Below are positions 1 through 8,454 of a stretch of DNA of 64,000 nucleotides, piece after piece. A program made the translations under genes and the position numbers. The stretch spans positions 62,001-126,000 of the forward strand of contig JAIDFQ010000004.1 in assembly GCA_029054245.1 (NCBI GenBank). Reading direction: 5' to 3'. Source of the DNA: Lachnospiraceae bacterium. Its GTDB lineage: Bacteria; Bacillota; Clostridia; Lachnospirales; Lachnospiraceae. The notes below the pieces were generated by a model. That model ran no database searches. It was not told where the DNA came from and was given only the letters and a program-made list of their open reading frames with translations. Each line of letters opens with the position of its first letter. The first letter of the stretch is position 1.

Positions 1-317
1 TTTTCATCCACTTTTCCGCCGCAGACATTACAGAACATACTTCCATAAGGTATAACGGATCCGCAATTTTCACACATCATCTGTCCTTCCAGACGAAGTT
101 TGTTCTGGTAGAAACTCTTTCTGTTCATACTCAGTTTATTGATCAAATCTATCTGCGTAAAATACTTTTCCTCAATATCTGCGTTATTTTTATTGTCCTC
201 ATAGAACATCTGCCCCAACTGGAAAATCTTCTGCTGCAGTTCTCCCTCTACCTGCGCTATATTTTCCATCACTCTGTCCATTTCAGTGGGTGTCTTTGTG
301 TTATTCAAGAATTTCAT
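1..317 (-). CDS. Partial zinc-ribbon protein (C-terminus outside window)
   Basis: An open frame runs from an ATG at 317 off the left edge of the window; the ORF track omits it. The translation begins MKFLNNTKTPTEMDRVMENI, continues as a Glu/Gln-rich helical segment, and ends at the edge in a C-x2-C...C-x2-C zinc ribbon (CENCGS...CNVCGG). A GGGAGG ribosome binding site precedes the ATG. Short helical proteins with a terminal zinc ribbon are common in Lachnospiraceae, but their role is unknown to me. The start is well supported. The length and any further domain cannot be judged because the 3' part is missing. Confidence 0.75.
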   Translation of the reverse strand, partial: MKFLNNTKTPTEMDRVMENIAQVEGELQQKIFQLGQMFYEDNKNNADIEEKYFTQIDLINKLSMNRKSFYQNKLRLEGQMMCENCGSVIPYGSMFCNVCGGKVDE

Positions 318-365
318 TTCTCTGCCTCCCTGCTCTTCTTATTGTACAATTTGCACTTAATATTC

Positions 366-395
366 ATTCTACCATAAAAAACGCTAAATCGACAA
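366..395 (-). promoter_or_regulatory. Promoter of the zinc-ribbon gene
   Basis: Reading the minus strand, TTGTCG and TAGAAT are separated by 18 nt, about 50 nt before the ATG at 317. The flanks are AT-rich. This fits a sigma-A type promoter. The prediction is from sequence only. Confidence 0.5.
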
Positions 396-507
396 TATTC
401 TTTAATACTTTCTTGTAAATTTTTAGGAAAATTAAAAAAAGGAAATGTGGTTGTGCCATTTTGCATGATTTTTTCAACATCTACATATAATAGGACCGGT
501 GATATTT

Positions 508-1053
508 ATGAATGAATTAAAAAAAGAAATGATAAAAGGAATCCTTTTTGTTTCAATCGTTGGCACACTTTGCCACTTTGTCTACGAATGGTCCGGCAAA
601 AACCCCATTGCAGGACTTTTCTTTCCTGTTAATGAATCCACTTGGGAGCACATGAAGCTGCTCTTTTTCCCCATGCTTCTCTATGCTCTTTATATGTATA
701 AAAAACAACGGATGCCACGCTACGCGAGCCATCCTTATGTTAAATTAAAGGATGCATATCCCTGCATCCTTTCAGCACTTTTATATGGTATATTGACGGG
801 CACATTTCTGATACCCGTATTATTTTATACTTACAAGGGCATTCTGGGGCGCGATTACATTGCGCTTGATATTGCTGTGTTCCTTGGAAGTGTGATCCTG
901 GCATTTTGGACCGTATACAAATTCACCTTATCCTGTAAATCAAACGCTCTGCTCCCACTTCTCAAGGCAGCCGTCTTTGCCCTGGCAGTATGCTTTCTGG
1001 TTTTTACTTATTATCCGCCTGCTATTGGTCTTTTTGCTGTTCCTGGCAAATAG
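508..1053 (+). CDS. DUF6512-like integral membrane protein
   Basis: A small membrane protein of 181 residues with about five hydrophobic segments. The N-terminal part, with HFVYEWSG and an FFPVNESTWEHMKL stretch, is characteristic of the DUF6512 family as I know it; no function is established. The track starts at a GTG at 499, but ATG 508 gives MNELKKEM. AGGA at 492-495 lies 12 nt before this ATG and only 3 nt before the GTG, so ATG 508 is preferred. A TATAAT sits at 486-491. The gene carries an in-frame copy of a dispersed palindromic repeat (residues around RMPRYASHPYVKL) that looks foreign to the family (see the repeat entry). It converges on the gene ending at 1062. Confidence 0.7.
   Translation: MNELKKEMIKGILFVSIVGTLCHFVYEWSGKNPIAGLFFPVNESTWEHMKLLFFPMLLYALYMYKKQRMPRYASHPYVKLKDAYPCILSALLYGILTGTFLIPVLFYTYKGILGRDYIALDIAVFLGSVILAFWTVYKFTLSCKSNALLPLLKAAVFALAVCFLVFTYYPPAIGLFAVPGK
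703..742 (+). repeat. Dispersed palindromic repeat inside a coding region
   Basis: About 40 bp almost identical to the first unit of the tandem array at 42.3 kb: both contain ACAACGGATGCCACGC, then CGCGAGCCATCCTTATGT, differing mainly at one central base. The unit is an imperfect palindrome (GGATGCCACGC...CGCGAGCCATCC). Here it lies in frame in the DUF6512-like gene and encodes RMPRYASHPYVKL. The copy match is directly visible; the idea that it inserted into the gene is inference. Confidence 0.8.
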
Positions 1054-1061
1054 CAGCACGA

Positions 1062-1745
1062 CTATTCGCTTTCACCGCCTGCCGGGTTCTTCAGGCTTTC
1101 TACCGTATGCTTAAAATTCTCATCCACCATTTGCATAAGTTTAATATGGAAATCTATTTTGAGCAGCTTTTCATCTACATCTAAATAATCTGTTCCATTT
1201 TCTTCAAATGCATTCATTAACTCGGCAACATTTTTTACATTATCATATAATCCTTTAATTTCAGAAATGACAGGCAACATACTCGCTGGCAGATCAGCCA
1301 AATTACTGAGCAGCATTTTAATAATTTTTTCCCAATCTTTAAAATCGCGGCTGACAGCCTGCATAAAGCTTCCAATCGAAAGATTTAACGCGCTGTCACC
1401 CAAATCATCTAATGCACATAATGCCTCGTATGTACTCTTGACATTCTCAAATAGAACAGACGCCATCTTTTTATCTTCTATTTCATCAACTGCTTTTAAA
1501 GACTCATGGAGATAATTGCTGGTTCTTTCTCTGTCATCCTTTATCACCGCAAGATGCAGCTGTAAGTACTCTGCAAATGTCACCGATAGATTAACATAGG
1601 CGGCAAGTTCTTCATTCAACAATTTGAAAAGAGTCGCAGACTTCACCTTGTCTCTCTGCCTTAATAAATCCTCGTAAATTTTGTTTGTTGCTTCCATCTT
1701 CGATCTAAAATCTTCCATCATTTCATTTTGATCTTTCGTACCCAT
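1062..1745 (-). CDS. Hypothetical helical protein
   Basis: A 227-residue, charged, all-helical-looking protein with no signal peptide or membrane segment. I do not recognise a family. The track start at 1811 is unlikely: ATG 1745 (MGTKDQNEMMEDF) has an AAAGGGG ribosome binding site 5-9 nt upstream, while the longer start has none. Heptad-like Leu spacing through residues 20-120 suggests coiled coil or a helical bundle. It is convergent with the DUF6512-like gene (8 bp between stops) and lies downstream of tRNA-Gly, with a terminator between. The reading frame is well supported; function is unknown. Confidence 0.7.
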   Translation of the reverse strand: MGTKDQNEMMEDFRSKMEATNKIYEDLLRQRDKVKSATLFKLLNEELAAYVNLSVTFAEYLQLHLAVIKDDRERTSNYLHESLKAVDEIEDKKMASVLFENVKSTYEALCALDDLGDSALNLSIGSFMQAVSRDFKDWEKIIKMLLSNLADLPASMLPVISEIKGLYDNVKNVAELMNAFEENGTDYLDVDEKLLKIDFHIKLMQMVDENFKHTVESLKNPAGGESE

Positions 1746-1831
1746 GTTTTCCCCTTTCACATATACTTGTCTTCTGAACACAAATAAGATACTTATAATT
1801 TGTCTTATCATTCGTACTCGTTGTTAGAAAC

Positions 1832-1863
1832 AAAATAGCTGTAAACCCTTTCGGTTTACAGCC
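1832..1863 (-). terminator. Intrinsic terminator downstream of tRNA-Gly
   Basis: A 10-bp perfect stem (GCTGTAAACC with GGTTTACAGC, 5-nt loop) is followed on the minus strand by TATTTTGTTT. It sits 13 bp after the tRNA 3' end, as expected for a monocistronic tRNA gene. Confidence 0.8.
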
Positions 1864-1875
1864 ATTTCCTCATAC

Positions 1876-1946
1876 AGCAGATGACGGGAATCGAACCCGC
1901 CTCCTCAGCTTGGGAAGCTGATATTCTACCGATGAACTACATCTGC
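1876..1946 (-). tRNA. tRNA-Gly (anticodon CCC)
   Basis: Read on the minus strand: a 7-bp acceptor stem GCAGATG/CATCTGC, a D-arm with GTTCATCGGTAGAAT, the anticodon stem-loop TCAGC-TTCCCAA-GCTGA (anticodon CCC), and a T-arm with GGTTCGATTCC. The length is 71 nt with discriminator U, and CCA is not encoded. All cloverleaf arms pair. A Rho-independent terminator follows. Confidence 0.93.
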
Positions 1947-2018
1947 AGTAAAATTAGTATACCACAAGATAATTTTTCAATCAAGAAAAAAGTGGATTAA
2001 AATACCTTCCCTAGTAAC

Positions 2019-2368
2019 AGTTCATCCCACAGGGGCGGTGCAGCAGGGGCGGCATAACACCGACAGAAAAGAACCGCTGCCGCTGCCATCACGCACTATC
2101 GTTTCAAGGCTCTGGCGAAAAATCGGCAATTTCACTTACAGAATGGTGAGGTATCAGGGGAATCCGGCATGGATGCCGGATTAGGAGCCATGCGGCATGG
2201 ATGCCGCCGGGCTTCGACCCGTCCGCCTTGAGATACCTATATCCAATTCTGTTAGTGAAATCCGATTTGTAGACGAGACTTGAAACGATAGTGCGTGATG
2301 GCAGCGGCAGCGGTTCTTTTCTGTCGGTGTCATGCCGTCCCTGCTGCACCGCTCCTGTGGGATGAACT
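2019..2368. repeat. Giant hairpin element, copy 1 (variable arms, conserved core)
   Basis: The left arm 2019-2108 and right arm 2279-2368 are inverted repeats of 90 bp with only three mismatches, enclosing a 170-bp core at 2109-2278. The core is itself partly self-complementary (AATTTCACTTACAGAAT with ATTCTGTTAGTGAAAT) and carries two apical hairpins, ATCCGGCATGGATGCCGGAT and GCGGCATGGATGCCGC. The core recurs at 60331-60499 (same orientation) and 59658-59829 (opposite orientation), but the arms differ between copies. The element fills the gap between tRNA-Gly and the DUF2974 gene. The ORF at 2104-2349 is an accident of this structure. I do not know a named family for it. Confidence 0.85.
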
Positions 2369-2378
2369 ATTATCTTCT

Positions 2379-3491
2379 CTATTCTTTACGCGCCAAATAT
2401 TCTGACTTGATATTTTCTATCAGAATATCAAAAAAAGATCGCGCCGTCTTCTGAATCCCCTTCTTCGTGGTATCGTCCAATTCTTTTGCCGCCGCCGCAA
2501 TATTCTGAAGGCATTTTTTCCAGTCCGCGCCAAACTCGAACACATTGGACGCCTCCGACGCAGATACCACCTCGTACAGCGTGTCTACAAACGCATGGGT
2601 CTCTTCTTCCGTAAGCGAAAGAATCCACTCATTTAAGGCTGCATCCCTCATGATCTTGCTGCTGGTCATATTTTTTGCCCGTACAAAGGCATCCTTTCCC
2701 ACCTTCCAGCTATATGCATTATGCTGGAGCAGTCCTATCCCCTTACTTTCCACTACTTCGTAATCACTGTGATCTTCCAGAATCATCCCTACCAGTGAAG
2801 AGCGGGGAATGAATTTCACCACTCTGTCAGCAATCGCCTGAAAATTGCCCTGCTTGCGGATTTCCGGTCTGAAGCCCGGTCCGTCATTGTTGAACACCTT
2901 AAGCAGCTTTTCTCGCGTCCGTTCTGCACAGTTCATCGCCGCATAAACCGCAAGATTACCTCCCTTGGAATGTCCTCCTGCATAAAAGTCACCTGCAACA
3001 TACCCAGCCACCCTATCCATATATTCCACCGCCAGCTGCTGGGCGTGAAGGGGCTTGGAAAAAGCAAGGTTCATATCCTCCTTCCAGCCCACGATAGTCG
3101 CGTCGGTCCCTCTGTAAGCAATATAAATGTTCTTATCCTCCAGAACATAAGTCATGGCGGAAAACTGAGTCTCCTCGTCTTCGTTGATGATATTAACATA
3201 ATAGTTCATCTTAAGGGATCCAAACCTGACCGACTGGGCTGCCGCTGCAAAAAGCTCCTTATTATCCTCTCTATACCAGTAATCCTCTAAAATCCTGTCT
3301 CTGTCTGGATGATCATAAATACTCTGAATACTTACCGGCGTATTTCTCTTTTCGATGCCGGGCACAAATGGCTCATAATGCAGATACACAAGCTGGCATA
3401 AAACCAGACTATCCACCTCATTTAACGGTTTCTCCGAAAATGTATACTGCCCACATTTTTTTACATAATCTATGATATTCGCCATTATCAT
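2379..3491 (-). CDS. DUF2974 lipase-like alpha/beta hydrolase
   Basis: A cytoplasmic protein of about 370 residues that begins MANIIDYVKKCGQYTF and continues VDSLVLCQLVYLHYEPF, the standard opening of the DUF2974 (Mbeg1-like) family. The nucleophile elbow is GGHSKGGNLAVYAAM (G-x-S-x-G with Ser), followed by an NNDGPGF segment that may supply the catalytic Asp. The fold is lipase class 3-like; substrates are not established. The track start at 3545 would overlap the upstream gene. ATG 3491 (MIMANI) or 3485 (MANI) follows an AAAGG site 5 or 11 nt upstream. It lies 34 bp after the DUF3810 gene, probably co-transcribed with it, and the giant hairpin element begins 11 bp past its stop. Confidence 0.85.
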   Translation of the reverse strand: MIMANIIDYVKKCGQYTFSEKPLNEVDSLVLCQLVYLHYEPFVPGIEKRNTPVSIQSIYDHPDRDRILEDYWYREDNKELFAAAAQSVRFGSLKMNYYVNIINEDEETQFSAMTYVLEDKNIYIAYRGTDATIVGWKEDMNLAFSKPLHAQQLAVEYMDRVAGYVAGDFYAGGHSKGGNLAVYAAMNCAERTREKLLKVFNNDGPGFRPEIRKQGNFQAIADRVVKFIPRSSLVGMILEDHSDYEVVESKGIGLLQHNAYSWKVGKDAFVRAKNMTSSKIMRDAALNEWILSLTEEETHAFVDTLYEVVSASEASNVFEFGADWKKCLQNIAAAAKELDDTTKKGIQKTARSFFDILIENIKSEYLARKE

Positions 3492-3525
3492 TGTCGCCTT
3501 TCTTAAAAATACATGGTTATCACAA

Positions 3526-4653
3526 TCAATATAATATTCCATCATAATATTGTAAAAGCAATTTCACCACCCGGCTATAGCTGACTGTGCCGTCTGCTAC
3601 ACCGTTTAAAGTAAGCGTCGTATCTAAAAAAGTATCTGCCGCCTGCTTTACCGTCTCTGTGCTTAAGACTGCCTTTTTTTCCACCTGCTCCCATGCCTCA
3701 TTTGTAAGAAACATTTTGTCAACAGCTACCTGCTGGGAAATCTGGGGGTGTTCAAGATAAATTTCTGGATCTTCGTCTATCGCCTTTATGAAATCCCTGT
3801 CAAGATAACCAATCACACTTAGGTAAGCGCTGTAGCGAAACATCGGATCTTCTGCATCCACGCAGGCAAGATAACCGATAAAATTTGCCTCATCCTCTAA
3901 AATAAAGCCTTTCAGATGGGATAGTTCATGACACATAGTCACTGGCATATTGGTTACATACATCTGCCGATTGTAGTTTGCTTCCATCGAAAAAGGAAAG
4001 TAGTAGCCCATAATATACTGCTGGCTGTAAAACTCCGACAGGAACAGCTTTTTGGGTTCAGGATAATACCCCTTTAGATTTTCAAACCGATCTCCCAGCC
4101 TCTGCATCTGCCTTACCGCCTCTTTTTCCATATCTTTCTGATAAAGCAGGTAGCCTTGCGCATCCCGCCCAAAAGTAGGTGCAAGCTCATTTGCCTGCAC
4201 TACCACATAATCCCGAAGCGCAGCAATTTCTTTGACACCGTATTCCCTATCCCGGCTGCCGCCGATTTCAAACCTTTCATTGATTGGAGATGCCTGATAC
4301 AAAAGGAAACAGTTGAGCGTCATTATGATACAGACAATACCGAACACCCAGTAAATAAAAAATGCATATCTTTTATATGCCCGCTTCCAGCCTTCTAAAA
4401 GCCTCCGCCTCATAACAATCAAAAGAATGCCTCCCACTGCCAATGCAAACACCAACAGCACAGCCAGATACAGCATCCATTCTCCTACGGAAAAGGGAAA
4501 AAATCCCGTTATCCTCCCATACGTCTCCACCCAGACGGGGAAAACATGGTTTACATAAAAATTACTAAATCCCTTCCACATTCTGCCTATGATATTTAAG
4601 AGCACAGAAAACAGGATCATAACGGCCGGTGCCCAGCGTTTCCATTTTTTCAT
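3526..4653 (-). CDS. DUF3810 membrane-anchored metallopeptidase-like protein
   Basis: 375 residues with three N-terminal membrane segments (residues about 8-30, 55-80 and 95-120) and a large extracytoplasmic C-terminal part. The DUF3810 family shows a gluzincin-like motif, here VTMCHELSHLKGF (H-E-x-x-H) followed by ILEDEANFIGYLAC with the third ligand Glu, so a zinc peptidase is plausible but unproven. The start at MKKWKRW (4653) is chosen because GAGG lies 7-10 nt upstream; the track start adds ten residues without an RBS. The downstream DUF2974 gene probably shares its transcript. It diverges from the AgcS gene. Confidence 0.82.
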   Translation of the reverse strand: MKKWKRWAPAVMILFSVLLNIIGRMWKGFSNFYVNHVFPVWVETYGRITGFFPFSVGEWMLYLAVLLVFALAVGGILLIVMRRRLLEGWKRAYKRYAFFIYWVFGIVCIIMTLNCFLLYQASPINERFEIGGSRDREYGVKEIAALRDYVVVQANELAPTFGRDAQGYLLYQKDMEKEAVRQMQRLGDRFENLKGYYPEPKKLFLSEFYSQQYIMGYYFPFSMEANYNRQMYVTNMPVTMCHELSHLKGFILEDEANFIGYLACVDAEDPMFRYSAYLSVIGYLDRDFIKAIDEDPEIYLEHPQISQQVAVDKMFLTNEAWEQVEKKAVLSTETVKQAADTFLDTTLTLNGVADGTVSYSRVVKLLLQYYDGILY

Positions 4654-4751
4654 TCCGATACCTCTTTTGTCAGAAAGCATTCATATCCTTTCTTCCGAAA
4701 TACTATATTAATAGTAAGACATCCTAAGGCTGAGCGCCTGGTCAGGAACTT

Positions 4752-6068
4752 ATGCAATCTATTCTTACATTTATTCAATCCATCAATCAGTTTTTGTGGA
4801 GTGGTCCACTTTTATTCCTGCTGATGGGAACGCATCTATATTTTACCATGAAACTGCATTTCCCGCAGAAAAATATTTTAAAAGCAATCAAGCTTTCCGT
4901 AACCCCTGCCAGCAATAAGGAAGGAAATAACCTCTCCGTCTTTGCAACCCTCTCTACCACTCTGGCAGCCACCTTGGGCACCGGCAATATCATAGGCGTC
5001 TCCACGGCAGTCGCCCTAGGTGGTCCGGGCGCCATCTTCTGGTGCTGGATCACCGGCATTCTGGGGATGGCAACCGCATATTCCGAATGTTTCTTAAGCG
5101 TCCGCTTCCGAAGCCGCGCCAAAGACGGTACTTACCAAGGAGGACCTATGTATGTCTGGGAAAATGGTTTACATAACAAATCCGTAGGGAAATTCTACGG
5201 TCTCCTTACACTGATTGCCGCTTTCGGCGTGGGGTGTACTACCCAGTCCAATTCCATCACCCAGACGACCTCTCTAAGCTTTGGCCTAAACCCACATATT
5301 GCCGGATTTCTTGCCGCCTTTACCGCAGGTCTGGTCATTGTAGGCGGAATCCGCTCCATCGGCAACGTATGCGTGAAAATCGTTCCTTTTCTGGGTATCC
5401 TTTACACGATAAGCTGCATCTTGCTTCTTATCATAAACCGGGAAGCCTTCCTGCCCGCCATCCGCCTGATCTTAACCCACGCCCTTGCCCCCCGGGCTGC
5501 TATTGGCGGCGCCGCCGGCTCCTCCCTGATCATCACCGCACGCTACGGCATTGCCAGAGGACTCTTCACCAACGAGGCTGGCATAGGAACCGCCGCCATT
5601 GCCGCTGCCGCATCGGAAACTGACAATCCCGCCCATCAGGCGTACGTATCCATGACAGCCGTCTTCTGGGACACCGTAGTCATGTGCCTTTTAAGCGGTC
5701 TTGTCATCGTCACCAACATGATTCTGCACCCCGAATCCGCCGCCGGTGTCAATGAAGCCGGACTTACTGATGCCGCCTTTTCCTACCTGCCGCTATTTGG
5801 AAACGTCTTCCTGTCCATATGCCTGATTGCTTTCGCCATCACCACCCTGATTGGATGGTCCTACTTGGGAGAACAGGCTTACCGCTATCTGACCCAAAAT
5901 AAAGCCATCTCTTTTTACAAAGTTGCTTACATTGTTATGATTTACGTAGGCGCCGTCCTGCCTTTAAACCTGGTCTGGGAATGTACCGACTTGATCAACG
6001 CCTGCATGATTATTCCCAACGTAGCGGCTCTTTTTCTCCTGCAAAAATACCTGCATTCCAGAATCTAG
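4752..6068 (+). CDS. Alanine/glycine:cation symporter family (AgcS) transporter
   Basis: A 438-residue transporter with about 11 membrane segments, the usual family size. The family signature is clear: LGTGNIIGVSTAVALGGPG near residue 77, YQGGPMYVWENGL near 128 and ARYGIARGLFTNEAGIGTA near 262. AgcS proteins import small neutral amino acids (Ala, Gly, sometimes Ser or Gln) with Na+ or H+. The exact substrate cannot be read here. AGGA lies 5 nt before the ATG. A 98-bp AT-rich gap separates it from the divergent DUF3810 gene. The MATE exporter follows after 63 bp on the same strand and has its own strong RBS. Confidence 0.92.
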   Translation: MQSILTFIQSINQFLWSGPLLFLLMGTHLYFTMKLHFPQKNILKAIKLSVTPASNKEGNNLSVFATLSTTLAATLGTGNIIGVSTAVALGGPGAIFWCWITGILGMATAYSECFLSVRFRSRAKDGTYQGGPMYVWENGLHNKSVGKFYGLLTLIAAFGVGCTTQSNSITQTTSLSFGLNPHIAGFLAAFTAGLVIVGGIRSIGNVCVKIVPFLGILYTISCILLLIINREAFLPAIRLILTHALAPRAAIGGAAGSSLIITARYGIARGLFTNEAGIGTAAIAAAASETDNPAHQAYVSMTAVFWDTVVMCLLSGLVIVTNMILHPESAAGVNEAGLTDAAFSYLPLFGNVFLSICLIAFAITTLIGWSYLGEQAYRYLTQNKAISFYKVAYIVMIYVGAVLPLNLVWECTDLINACMIIPNVAALFLLQKYLHSRI

Positions 6069-6131
6069 TGACTTGCATATTTTTCTTTATATCATTATAA
6101 TACTGGATAATATGCTTCATAGGAGGATGTA

Positions 6132-7427
6132 ATGAAAAAGAAATATGTGGGATATATCTTCCCCTCCATGCTTTCCTTCCTGCTCACAGGAATTTATTCT
6201 ATCGTAGATGGTATCTTCGTCGGCAGAGCCATGGGCGACCCAGGCCTTGCCGCTATCAATATTGCATGGCCCTTAGTTGCCCTGATTATATCCCTTGGCA
6301 CAGGCATCGGCATGGGCGGCGCCGTGACCATTTCCATAAATGCAGGCGCCGGGAATACCAAGAAAGCGCAAAAAGCGGAAGGAAATACGCTCCTCCTTCT
6401 TCTTATTGGCGCACTTTTCCTAATCCTCTTCCTTTACCTGTGCGGCAGCCCGCTTTTAAAGCTGCTGGGTGCAAAAGGCGCCTTGCTTCCTCTTGCTGAA
6501 ACCTACTTAAAATATATCCTGCTTGGCGGTGTCGTTCAAGTATTTGCCTCCGGCATGGTTCCCCTTATGCGCAATCACGGCGCTTCCTTTTATGCTATGT
6601 GCTCCATGGCATTTGGATGCATTTCAAACATTCTTCTGGATTATTTCTTTGTCATCGTCTTAAGCCTTGGACTTAAGGGTGCAGCTCTTGCCACCGTGCT
6701 TGGACAAGTTTTAACATTGATCTTCTGTATTGCTTTTTATGCAAGAAAAAAGAACCGCATCTCCTTTTTAAGTCTACATCCTGAAAAAGCAACGGTTCTG
6801 TCTATCCTTCGTGTGGCGGCTTCTCCTTTTGGGCTTACCTATCTGCCTTCCGTCACCATCATCCTGATGAACCTTCAGGCGTTAAAATATGGAGGGGAAG
6901 AAGCGGTAAGCGCTTACGCTGTGCTTGCCTATATTATTTCTTTTATGGAACTTCTGGTACAGGGAATCGGCGACGGGAGCCAGCCCCTGCTCTCCTTAAG
7001 CGAGGGAAAGGGCGACAAAACTGCCCTAAAGACCTACGCCCGTTGGACCTTCCTGCTTGGCATCAGCTTTGGCACTGCCGGTGCCCTGCTTTTTGTACTG
7101 GCGCGGGATCTCATCCCCGTCTTCTACGGCACCTCTCCTGAAGCTGCCGCTTATATCATTTATGCAGCGCCTTTCTTTGCCCTGGTCATGGCATTTTACG
7201 GACTTACCAAGCCTGCGGTTTCTTACTTTTATGCTACCCACAAGGTGGCACTCTCCAGCCTTTTAGTGTATGGAGAAATCCTGCTGACTGTGGTATTCAT
7301 CTTCCTGCTGCCGCTGCTTTGCGGGCTTAACGGCGTGTGGTATACCATTCCTGCCGTTCAGATTGTGCTTGGAATATGCAGCGTGTTCTTCCTGCGCCGG
7401 AAGGAAACACGCAATATATCCGCCTGA
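6132..7427 (+). CDS. MATE family efflux transporter
   Basis: 431 residues, about 12 membrane segments and two MatE repeats (the second starting near residue 230), with the hallmark opening SFLLTGIYSIVDGIFVGRAM. MATE proteins export drugs or metabolites in exchange for Na+ or H+. Substrates cannot be inferred. A perfect AGGAGG lies 6 nt before ATG. The stop is only 13 bp from the convergent dus gene, with no clear terminator hairpin between, so antisense read-through is possible. Confidence 0.92.
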   Translation: MKKKYVGYIFPSMLSFLLTGIYSIVDGIFVGRAMGDPGLAAINIAWPLVALIISLGTGIGMGGAVTISINAGAGNTKKAQKAEGNTLLLLLIGALFLILFLYLCGSPLLKLLGAKGALLPLAETYLKYILLGGVVQVFASGMVPLMRNHGASFYAMCSMAFGCISNILLDYFFVIVLSLGLKGAALATVLGQVLTLIFCIAFYARKKNRISFLSLHPEKATVLSILRVAASPFGLTYLPSVTIILMNLQALKYGGEEAVSAYAVLAYIISFMELLVQGIGDGSQPLLSLSEGKGDKTALKTYARWTFLLGISFGTAGALLFVLARDLIPVFYGTSPEAAAYIIYAAPFFALVMAFYGLTKPAVSYFYATHKVALSSLLVYGEILLTVVFIFLLPLLCGLNGVWYTIPAVQIVLGICSVFFLRRKETRNISA

Positions 7428-7440
7428 CCTTCCATCGCAC

Positions 7441-8445
7441 TCATTCACTGGATTTGTACACGTATCCACCCGACTCGTTGTTTGCAGGAATAAAAAATGC
7501 TGCATTCCGCATAAAAGGGCACCGCGCAAACAGGTTATCAACAGCGCATTCATAATCCGCAATGGTTTTTGCCTTGCGGATTTTCTTTAAACACTTTTCA
7601 CGATTATCAAACAAAAACTGAAAATAATTCCACAACTCTTTCATTTTAAACAACGTGTTTTTATCTCCTGACATGATTTGCGCATAATCATGAAAAACTC
7701 TGTCGTGAAAAACCTTTAGTTCTTCTTTATCAATTGATTTTCCCATTATGATTTCCGAAAGCAGCCCCGGATTCGTTAAAAGTCCTCTGCCAAGCATGAT
7801 CCGCTCAAGCTTTGGGAAGCGTGCTGTAATCGTCTGAAAATCCTGCAGAGTAAAAATATCTCCGTTGTAGCATACTGGTGCCCTGCTCTTTTCCATCGCT
7901 GATGCAAATACATCAAGATCGGGATGGTTCTTATAAAAGTCTTCCCGCACCCTTGGGTGCACAATCAACTCTGAAACCGGATACTGATTGTAAATATCCA
8001 GAATTTCTGCAAACTCTTCCCCATTTTCCATACCAATTCTGGTCTTTATGGAAACTTTGACCGGCGGATTGCAGAAAGCCTCCTCCAAAAATTCTTTCAA
8101 CAAATCAGTGTCTGCTAAAAGTCCGGCGCCCTTTCTCTTATGCACCACTGTCTGGTAAGGGCAGCCCATATTCAAATTCACTTCTTCATATCCCATCTCC
8201 CTAAGTCTATGAAGATAATGGTTTACCTGCTCCCCGTTGTTTCCAAGAAGCTGGGGAACGACTGTCATTCCCCGGTTATGCTCCGGGCTTAGATCTTCTA
8301 ATTCCCGGGATTTCGTAAGACCATTTTGACTCACCGCGATAAAAGGCGTGAAGTACTTGTCTATCCCACAATCAAACAACTCATGGTATGCGTTGCGGTA
8401 AAGATATCCAGTTATCCCCTCAAATGGGGCAAAATAAAATTTCAT
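7441..8445 (-). CDS. tRNA-dihydrouridine synthase family protein
   Basis: A 334-residue flavoenzyme of the Dus family. The N-terminus KFYFAPFEGIT is the usual FMN-barrel opening; VNLNMGCPYQTV contains the expected catalytic Cys; VSIKTRIGM and CYNGDIF are FMN or substrate-site strands; IMLGRGLLTNPGL is the phosphate-binding loop. It reduces specific uridines in the tRNA D-loop with NADPH. This lineage is distinct from the common dusB, so no symbol is given. ATG 8445 lies 9 nt after the birA stop, and its likely Shine-Dalgarno (GGAG) is inside the last birA codons, which implies translational coupling. Confidence 0.88.
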   Translation of the reverse strand: MKFYFAPFEGITGYLYRNAYHELFDCGIDKYFTPFIAVSQNGLTKSRELEDLSPEHNRGMTVVPQLLGNNGEQVNHYLHRLREMGYEEVNLNMGCPYQTVVHKRKGAGLLADTDLLKEFLEEAFCNPPVKVSIKTRIGMENGEEFAEILDIYNQYPVSELIVHPRVREDFYKNHPDLDVFASAMEKSRAPVCYNGDIFTLQDFQTITARFPKLERIMLGRGLLTNPGLLSEIIMGKSIDKEELKVFHDRVFHDYAQIMSGDKNTLFKMKELWNYFQFLFDNREKCLKKIRKAKTIADYECAVDNLFARCPFMRNAAFFIPANNESGGYVYKSSE

Positions 8446-8454
8446 TTTCTCGCT

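Noticed and set aside
990-1184. 64-residue ORF
   Set aside because: Overlaps the ends of two supported convergent genes and has no RBS.
2104-2349. 81-residue ORF
   Set aside because: Falls inside the giant hairpin element core and arm; no RBS; the equivalent frames in the other copies are interrupted.
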